This document shows, in pieces, positions 54,790 through 64,000 of a stretch of DNA of 64,000 nt. Origin of the DNA: Lineus longissimus. Lineage: Eukaryota > Nemertea > Pilidiophora > Heteronemertea > Lineidae. The stretch lies in NCBI RefSeq assembly GCF_910592395.1, contig NC_088312.1, positions 16,873,292 to 16,937,291 of the forward strand, read 5' to 3'. Numbering within the stretch: position 1 is the stretch's first letter; each line of letters opens with the position of its first letter. Made by a program: the position numbers and the translations under genes. The notes below the pieces were generated by a model, which was not told the DNA's origin, ran no database searches, and saw only the letters and a list, made by a program, of their open reading frames with translations.

Positions 54790-57700
54790 AATACGTAACC
54801 ATATATACGCATAACGAAGATGAAAACAAATGTATATAATTCACTACATAAAAGAAATAAATGTGACGATAATGAGTGTAATTGTATCAATATATTACTG
54901 TACTAATCGGTAATAATGAGGATACTAGGAATGATACTAGGAATCAATCATATCACAACATGCCTATCGATAAAACTCAAGGGTTGACAGAGTGAATGAA
55001 ACCATATAGCTAAATATTACAACTAAGCGATAATAGGCGTTTATAATACGTAACCATAACGAAGATGAAAACAAATGTATATAATTCACTACATAAACAA
55101 ATAAATGTGACGATAATGAATGTAATTGTATCAATATTAATTACTGTACTAATCGGTAATAATGAGGATACTAGGAATGATACAAGGAATCAATCAAATC
55201 ACAATATGTCTATCGATAAATCTCAAGGTTTGACGGAGGGAATGAAACCATATAGCTAAATATTACGACTAAGCGAATAGTCGTTTATAATACGTAACCA
55301 TACATACGGATACAAGGAATCAATGAAATCACAATATGCCTATCGATAAAACTCAAGGTTTGATGGTGTTAATGAAACCAGTATAATAGGCGTTTATAAT
55401 ACGTAACCATATATACGCATAACGAAGATGAAAAGAAATGTATATAATTCACTACATAAGCAAATAAATGTGACGATAATGAGTGTAATTGTATCAATAT
55501 TAATTACTGTACTAATCGGTAATAATGAGGATACTAGGAATGATACTAGGAATCAATCATATCACAACATGCCTATCGATAAAACTCAAGGGTTGACGGA
55601 GTGAATGAAACCATATAGCTAAATATCACGACTAAGCGAAAGTATAATAGTCGTTTATAATACGTAACCATAACTACGGATACTAGGAATCAATCAAATC
55701 ACAATATGCCTATCGATAAATCTCAAGGTTTGACGGAGGGAATGAAACCATATTGCTAAATATTACGACTAAGCGATAATAGGCGTTTATAATACGTAAC
55801 CATATATACGCATAACGAAGATGAAAACAAATGTATATAATTCACTACATAAACAAATAAATGTGACGATAATGAGTGTAACTGTGTCAATATATTACTG
55901 TACTAATCGGTAATAATGAGGATACTAGTAATGAGGATACAAGGAATCAATCAAATAACAATATGCCTATCGATAAAACTCAAGGTTCGACGGAGTGAAT
56001 GAAACCATATAGCTTAATATTACGACTAAGCGATAATAGGCGTTTATAATACGTAACCATATATACGCATAAAGAAGATGAAAACAAATGTATATAATTC
56101 ACAACATAAACAAATAAATGTGACAATAATGAGTGTAATTGTATCAATATATTACTGTACTTAATCGGTAATAATGAGGATACTAGGAATGAGGATACAA
56201 GGAATCAATCAAATCACAATATCTCTATCGATAAATCTCAAGGTTTGACGGAGTGAATGAAACCATATAGCTAAATATTACGACTAAGCGAAAGTATAAT
56301 AGACGTTTATAATACGTAACCATATATACGCATCAAGAATATGAAAACAAATGTATATAATTCACAACATAAGCAAATAAATGTGACGATAATGAGTGTA
56401 ATTGTATCAATATTAATTACTGTACTAATCGGTAATAATGAGGATACTAGGAATGATACAAGGAATCAATCAAATCACAATATGCCTATCGATAAATCTC
56501 AAGGTTTGACGGAGTGAATGAAACCATATAGCTAAATATTACGACTAAGCGATAATAGGCGTTTATAATACGTAACCATATATACGCATAACGAAGATGA
56601 AAACAAATGTATATAATTCACTACATAAAAGAAATAAATGTGACGATAATGAGTGTAATTGTATCAATATATTACTGTACTAATCGGTAATAATGAGGAT
56701 ACTAGGAATGATACTAGGAATCAATCATATCACAACATGCCTATCGATAAAACTCAAGGGTTGACAGAGTGAATGAAACCATATAGCTAAATATTACAAC
56801 TAAGCGATAATAGGCGTTTATAATACGTAACCATAACGAAGATGAAAACAAATGTATATAATTCACTACATAAACAAATAAATGTGACGATAATGAATGT
56901 AATTGTATCAATATTAATTACTGTACTAATCGGTAATAATGAGGATACTAGGAATGATACAAGGAATCAATCAAATCACAATATGTCTATCGATAAATCT
57001 CAAGGTTTGACGGAGGGAATGAAACCATATAGCTAAATATTACGACTAAGCGAATAGTCGTTTATAATACGTAACCATACATACGGATACAAGGAATCAA
57101 TGAAATCACAATATGCCTATCGATAAAACTCAAGGTTTGATGGTGTTAATGAAACCAGTATAATAGGCGTTTATAATACGTAACCATATATACGCATAAC
57201 GAAGATGAAAAGAAATGTATATAATTCACTACATAAGCAAATAAATGTGACGATAATGAGTGTAATTGTATCAATATTAATTACTGTACTAATCGGTAAT
57301 AATGAGGATACTAGGAATGATACTAGGAATCAATCATATCACAACATGCCTATCGATAAAACTCAAGGGTTGACGGAGTGAATGAAACCATATAGCTAAA
57401 TATCACGACTAAGCGAAAGTATAATAGTCGTTTATAATACGTAACCATAACTACGGATACTAGGAATCAATCAAATCACAATATGCCTATCGATAAATCT
57501 CAAGGTTTGACGGAGGGAATGAAACCATATTGCTAAATATTACGACTAAGCGATAATAGGCGTTTATAATACGTAACCATATATACGCATAACGAAGATG
57601 AAAACAAATGTATATAATTCACTACATAAACAAATAAATGTGACGATAATGAGTGTAACTGTGTCAATATATTACTGTACTAATCGGTAATAATGAGGAT

Positions 57701-58390
57701 ACTAGTAATGAGGATACAAGGAATCAATCAATTAACAATATGCCTATCGATAAAACTCAAGGTTCGACGGAGTGAATGAAACCATATAGCTTAATATTAC
57801 GACTAAGCGATAATAGGCGTTTATAATACGTAACCATATATACGCATAAAGAAGATGAAAACAAATGTATATAATTCACAACATAAACAAATAAATGTGA
57901 CAATAATGAGTGTAATTGTATCAATATATTACTGTACTTAATCGGTAATAATGAGGATACTAGGAATGAGGATACAAGGAATCAATCAAATCACAATATC
58001 TCTATCGATAAATCTCAAGGTTTGACGGAGTGAATGAAACCATATAGCTAAATATTACGACTAAGCGAAAGTATAATAGACGTTTATAATACGTAACCAT
58101 ATATACGCATCAAGAATATGAAAACAAATGTATATAATTCACAACATAAGCAAATAAATGTGACGATAATGAGTGTAATTGTATCAATATTAATTACTGT
58201 ACTAATCGGTAATAATGAGGATACTAGGAATGATACAAGGAATCAATCAAATCACAATATGCCTATCGATAAATCTCAAGGTTTGACGGAGTGAATGAAA
58301 CCATATAGCTAAATATTACGACTAAGCGATAATAGGCGTTTATAATACGTAACCATATATACGCATAACGAAGATGAAAACAAATGTATA
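54790..58390 (-). repeat. 1,777-bp tandem duplication
   Basis: Copy 1 starts near 54,790 and copy 2 near 56,570. The gttgacagagtg variant at about 54,983 recurs at about 56,760, and the ataacgaagatgaaaac block at 55,057 recurs at 56,834. The match is lost near 56,625/58,400, where cataaaagaaat faces cataaacaaat. Confidence 0.85.
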
Positions 58391-61300
58391 TAATTCACTA
58401 CATAAACAAATAAATGTGACGATAATGAGTGTAATTGTATCAATATATTACTGTACTTAATCAGTAATAATGAGGATACTAGGAATGATACTAGGAATCA
58501 ATCATATCACAACATGCCTATCGATAAAACTCAAGGGTTGACGGAGTGAATGAAACCATATAGCTAAATATCACGACTAAGCGAAAGTATAATAGTCGTT
58601 TATAATACGTAACCATAACTACGGATACTAGGAATCAATCAAATCACAATATGCCTATCGATAAATCTCAAGGTTTGACGGAGGGAATGAAACCATATTG
58701 CTAAATATTACGACTAAGCGAAAGTATAATAGGCGTTTATAATACGTAACCATAAATACGGATAGAAGGGAATCAATCAAATCTTAATATGCCTATTGAT
58801 AAAACTCAAGGTTTGACGGAGTGAATGAAACCATATAGCTAAATATTACGACTAAGCGAAAGTATAATAGGCGTTTATAATACGTAACCATATATACGCA
58901 TAAAGAAGATGAAAACAAATGTATATAATTCACAACATAAACAAATAAATGTGACAATAATGAGTGTAATTGTATCAATATATTACTGTACTTAATCGGT
59001 AATAATGAGGATACTAGGAATGAGGATACAAGGAATCAATCAAATCACAATATCTCTATCGATAAATCTCAAGGTTTGACGGAGTGAATGAAACTATATA
59101 GCTAAATGTATATAATTCACTACATAAAAGAAATAAATGTGACGATAATGAGTGTAATTGTATCAATATATTACTGTACTAATCGGTAATAATGAGGATA
59201 CTAGGAATGATACTAGGAATCAATCATATCACAACATGCCTATCGATAAAACTCAAGGGTTGACGGAGTGAATGAAACCATATAGCTAAATATCACGACT
59301 AAGCGAAAGTATAATAGTCGTTTATAATACGTAACCATAACTACGGATACTAGGAATCAATCAAATCACAATATGCCTATCGATAAAACTCAAGGTTCGA
59401 CGGAGTGAATGAAACCATATAGCTAAATATTACAACTAAGCGATAATAGGCGTTTATAATACGTAACCATATATACGCATAACGAAGATGAAAACAAATG
59501 TATATAATTCACTACATAAACAAATAAATGTGACGATAATGAATGTAACTGTATCAATATTAATTACTGTACTAATCGGTAATAATGAGGATACTAGGAA
59601 TGGTACAAGGAATCAATCAAATCACAATATGCCTATCGATAAATCTCAAGGTTTGACGGAGGGAATGAAACCATATAGCTAAATATTACGACTAAGCGAA
59701 TAGTCGTTTATAATACGTAACTATACATACGGATACAAGGAATCAATGAAATCACAATATGCCTATCGATAAAACTCAAGGTTTGATGGAGTGAATGAAA
59801 CCAGTATAATAGGCGTTTATAATACGTAACCATATATACGCATCAAGAATATGAAAACAAATGTATATAATTCACAACATAAGCAAATAAATGTGACGAT
59901 AATGAGTGTAATTGTATCAATATTAATTACTGTACTAATCGGTAATAATGAGGATACTAGGAATGATACAAGGAATCAATCAAATCACAATATGCCTATC
60001 GATAAATCTCAAGGTTTGACGGAGTGAATGAAACCATATAGCTAAATATTACGACTAAGCGATAATAGGCGTTTATAATACGTAACCATATATACGCATA
60101 ACGAAGATGAAAACAAATGTATATAATTCACTACATAAACAAATAAATGTGACAATAATGAGTGTAATTGTATCGATATATTACTGTACATAATCGGTAA
60201 TAATGAGGATACTAGGAATGAGGATACAAGGAATCAATCAAATCACAATATCTCTATCGATAAATCTCAAGGTTTGACGGAGTGAATGAAACTATATAGC
60301 TAAATATTACGACTAAGCGAAAGTATAATAGACGTTTATAATACGTAACCATATATACGCATAACGAAGATGAAAACAAATGTATATAATTCACTACATA
60401 AAAGAAATAAATGTGACGATAATGAGTGTAATTGTATCAATATATTACTGTACTGATCGGTAATAATGAGGATACTAGGAATGATACTAGGAATCAATCA
60501 TATCACAACATGCCTATCGATAAAACTCAAGGGTTGACGGAGTGAATAAAACCATATAGCTAAATATCACGACTAAGCGAAAGTATAATAGTCGTTTATA
60601 ATACGTAACCATAACTACGGATACTAGGAATCAATCAAATCACAATATGCCTATCGATAAATCTCAAGGTTTGACGGAGGGAATGAAACCATATTGCTAA
60701 ATATTACGACTAAGCGAAAGTATAATAGGCGTTTATAATACGTAACCATAAATACGGATAGAAGGGAATCAATCAAATCTTAATATGCCTATTGATAAAA
60801 CTCAAGGTTTGACGGAGTGAATGAAACCATATAGCTAAATATTACGACTAAGCGAAAGTATAATAGGCGTTTATAATACGTAACCATATATACGCATAAA
60901 GAAGATGAAAACAAATGTATATAATTCACAACATAAACAAATAAATGTGACAATAATGAGTGTAATTGTATCAATATATTACTGTACTTAATCGGTAATA
61001 ATGAGGATACTAGGAATGAGGATACAAGGAATCAATCAAATCACAATATCTCTATCGATAAATCTCAAGGTTTGACGGAGTGAATGAAACCATATAGCTA
61101 AATATTAAGACTAAGCGAAAATATAATAGACGTTTATAATACGTAACCATATATACGCATAACGAAGATGAAAACAAATGTATATAATTCACTACATAAA
61201 AGAAATAAATGTGACGATAATGAGTGTAATTGTATCAATATATTACTGTACTAATCGGTAATAATGAGGATACTAGGAATGATACTAGGAATCAATCATA

Positions 61301-63335
61301 TCACAACATGCCTATCGATAAAACTCAAGGGTTGACGGAGTGAATGAAACCATATAGCTAAATATTACAACTAAGCGATAATAGGCGTTTATAATACGTA
61401 ACCATAACGAAGATGAAAACAAATGTATATAATTCACACCATAAACAAATAAATGTGACGATAATGAATGTAATTGTATCAATATTAATTACTGTACTAA
61501 TCGGTAATAATGAGGATACTAGGAATGATACAAGGAATCAATCAAATCACAATATGCCTATCGATAAATCTCAAGGTTTGACGGAGGGAATGAAACCATA
61601 TAGCTAAATATTACGACTAAGCGAATAGTCGTTTATAATACGTAACCATACATACGGATACAAGGAATCAATGAAATCACAATATGCCTATCGATAAAAC
61701 TCAAGGTTTGATGGTGTTAATGAAACCAGTATAATAGGCGTTTATAATACGTAACCATATATACGCATAACGAAGATGAAAAGAAATGTATATAATTCAC
61801 TACATAAGCAAATAAATGTGACGATAATGAGTGTAATTGTATCAATATTAATTACTGTACTAATCGGTAATAATGAGGATACTAGGAATGATACAAGGAA
61901 TCAATCAAATCACAATATGCCTATCGATAAATCTCAAGGTTTGACGGAGTGAATGAAACCATATAGCTAAATATTACGACTAAGCGATAATAGGCGTTTA
62001 TAATACGTAACCATATATACGCATAACGAAGATGAAAACAAATGTATATAATTCACTACATAAACAAATAAATGTGACGATAATGAGTGTAATTGTATCA
62101 ATATATTACTGTACTTAATCAGTAATAATGAGGATACTAGGAATGATACTAGGAATCAATCATATCACAACATGCCTATCGATAAAACTCAAGGGTTGAC
62201 GGAGTGAATGAAACCATATAGCTAAATATCACGACTAAGCGAAAGTATAATAGTCGTTTATAATACGTAACCATAACTACGGATACTAGGAATCAATCAA
62301 ATCACAATATGCCTATCGATAAATCTCAAGGTTTGACGGAGGGAATGAAACCATATTGCTAAATATTACGACTAAGCGATAATAGGCGTTTATAATACGT
62401 AACCATATATACGCATAACGAAGATGAAAACAAATGTATATAATTCACTACATAAACAAATAAATGTGACGATAATGAGTGTAACTGTGTCAATATATTA
62501 CTGTACTAATCGGTAATAATGAGGATACTAGTAATGAGGATACAAGGAATCAATCAAATAACAATATGCCTATCGATAAAACTCAAGGTTCGACGGAGTG
62601 AATGAAACCATATAGCTTAATATTACGACTAAGCGATAATAGGCGTTTATAATACGTAACCATATATACGCATAAAGAAGATGAAAACAAATGTATATAA
62701 TTCACAACATAAACAAATAAATGTGACAATAATGAGTGTAATTGTATCAATATATTACTGTACTTAATCGGTAATAATGAGGATACTAGGAATGAGGATA
62801 CAAGGAATCAATCAAATCACAATATCTCTATCGATAAATCTCAAGGTTTGACGGAGTGAATGAAACCATATAGCTAAATATTACGACTAAGCGAAAGTAT
62901 AATAGACGTTTATAATACGTAACCATATATACGCATAACGAAGATGAAAACAAATGTATATAATTCACTACATAAAAGAAATAAATGTGACGATAATGAG
63001 TGTAATTGTATCAATATATTACTGTACTAATCGGTAATAATGAGGATACTAGGAATGATACTAGGAATCAATCATATCACAACATGCCTATCGATAAAAC
63101 TCAAGGGTTGACGGAGTGAATGAAACCATATAGCTAAATATCACGACTAAGCGAAAGTATAATAGTCGTTTATAATACGTAACCATAACTACGGATACTA
63201 GGAATCAATCAAATCACAATATGCCTATCGATAAAACTCAAGGTTCGACGGAGTGAATGAAACCATATAGCTAAATATTACAACTAAGCGATAATAGGCG
63301 TTTATAATACGTAACCATATATACGCATAACGAAG

Positions 63336-63356
63336 ATGAAAACAAATAAATGTGAC
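63336..63356 (-). repeat. Deletion junction unique to this position
   Basis: gaaaacaaat runs directly into aaatgtgacg. The intervening block from gtatataattc to cataaacaaat is missing, and both ends share acaaat, so the event looks like a microhomology or slippage deletion. I did not see it elsewhere in the window, so it is probably recent. Confidence 0.8.
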
Positions 63357-64000
63357 GATAATGAATGTAATTGTATCAATATTAATTACTGTACTAATCG
63401 GTAATAATGAGGATACTAGGAATGATACTAGGAATCAATCATATCACAACATGCCTATCGATAAAACTCAAGGGTTGACGGAGTGAATGAAACCATATAG
63501 CTAAATATCACGACTAAGCGAAAGTATAATAGTCGTTTATAATACGTAACCATAACTACGGATACTAGGAATCAATCAAATCTTAATATGCCTATTGATA
63601 AAACTCAAGGTTTGACGGAGTGAATGAAACCATATAGCTAAATATTACGACTAAGCGAAAGTATAATAGGCGTTTATAATACGTAACCATATATACGCAT
63701 AAAGAAGATGAAAACAAATGTATATAATTCACAACATAAACAAATAAATGTGACAATAATGAGTGTAATTGTATCAATATATTACTGTACTTAATCGGTA
63801 ATAATGAGGATACTAGGAATGAGGATACAAGGAATCAATCAAATCACAATATCTCTATCGATAAATCTCAAGGTTTGACGGAGTGAATGAAACTATATAG
63901 CTAAATATTACGACTAAGCGAAAGTATAATAGACGTTTATAATACGTAACCATATATACGCATAACGAAGATGAAAACAAATGTATATAATTCACTACAT

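Larger units (their letters stand above)
26738..64000 (-). repeat. Right satellite array, - orientation
   Basis: This is the same satellite as the left array, reverse-complemented: ctcaaggtttgacggagtg, gcctatcgataaa, aatcaatcaaatcacaata, ggatactaggaatga, ctgtacttaatcggtaat, caaatgtatataattcac and cgtttataatacgtaacc recur throughout to the last base. Anchors at ggag show subunits of about 256-263 bp and 130-138 bp plus deletion variants of 184, 200, 233 and 246 bp. The 280/244/126-bp set of the left arm is not used. The 61- and 64-codon open frames that repeat here are products of this periodicity, not genes. The array is open at 64,000. Confidence 0.97.

Noticed and set aside
26925-63777. Repeated 64-codon (+) and 61-codon (-) open frames in the right array, apparently conserved proteins
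   Set aside because: They recur with the satellite period, exist on both strands of the same repeat, and are broken in sister units by indels not divisible by three. Their identity reflects DNA homogenisation, not protein selection.

Overview
This is a eukaryotic (most likely animal) heterochromatin-type window: about 60 of its 64 kb is one AT-rich satellite DNA family, with no intact gene. The satellite carries a ClaI-type core (ttatcgataggcat), a pyrimidine-rich microrepeat (tagtatcctcattcc) and the block tattataaacgcctattatact. I cannot name the species. The only phylogenetic clue is a decayed DIRS-type (tyrosine recombinase) retrotransposon, a class found in many invertebrates, fish and amphibians.

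Layout. Positions 1-22,856 are a satellite array in one orientation (called + here). Positions 22,857-26,737 are a 3.9 kb, visibly more GC-rich island. Positions 26,738-64,000 are the same satellite in the opposite (-) orientation. The window is therefore a very large, imperfect inverted repeat whose arms have different subunit types and different higher-order repeats. The left arm is built from units of about 280, 242-244 and 126 bp, with nested duplications at offsets 5,251, 4,400, 1,247 and 1,381 bp. The right arm is built from units of about 256-263 and 130-138 bp plus deletion variants. Its duplications include a 15-subunit, 2,966-bp higher-order repeat and offsets of 1,005, 1,777, 2,091, 3,239, 3,589, 11,154 and 17,216 bp.

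The island holds the remains of one DIRS-like element: a tyrosine recombinase C-terminus on the - strand (23,085-23,323), then on the + strand a Gag-like region (about 23,806-24,648), a reverse transcriptase broken by several frameshifts (about 24,694-25,447) and an RNase H (25,477-about 25,870). Two short satellite pieces interrupt it: 23,324-23,400 (-) and 25,892-26,006 (+). The rest (26,007-26,711) is orphan sequence I do not recognise.

The main structural result is that one inversion explains the island. Conceptually turning 23,324-25,891 around joins the two satellite pieces base-for-base into a normal monomer. The same move puts gag, RT, RNase H and recombinase on one strand in the expected order, and makes the element a simple insertion into a + strand satellite array. 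The many short ORFs of 61-66 codons across the arrays are periodic by-products of the monomer, not genes.
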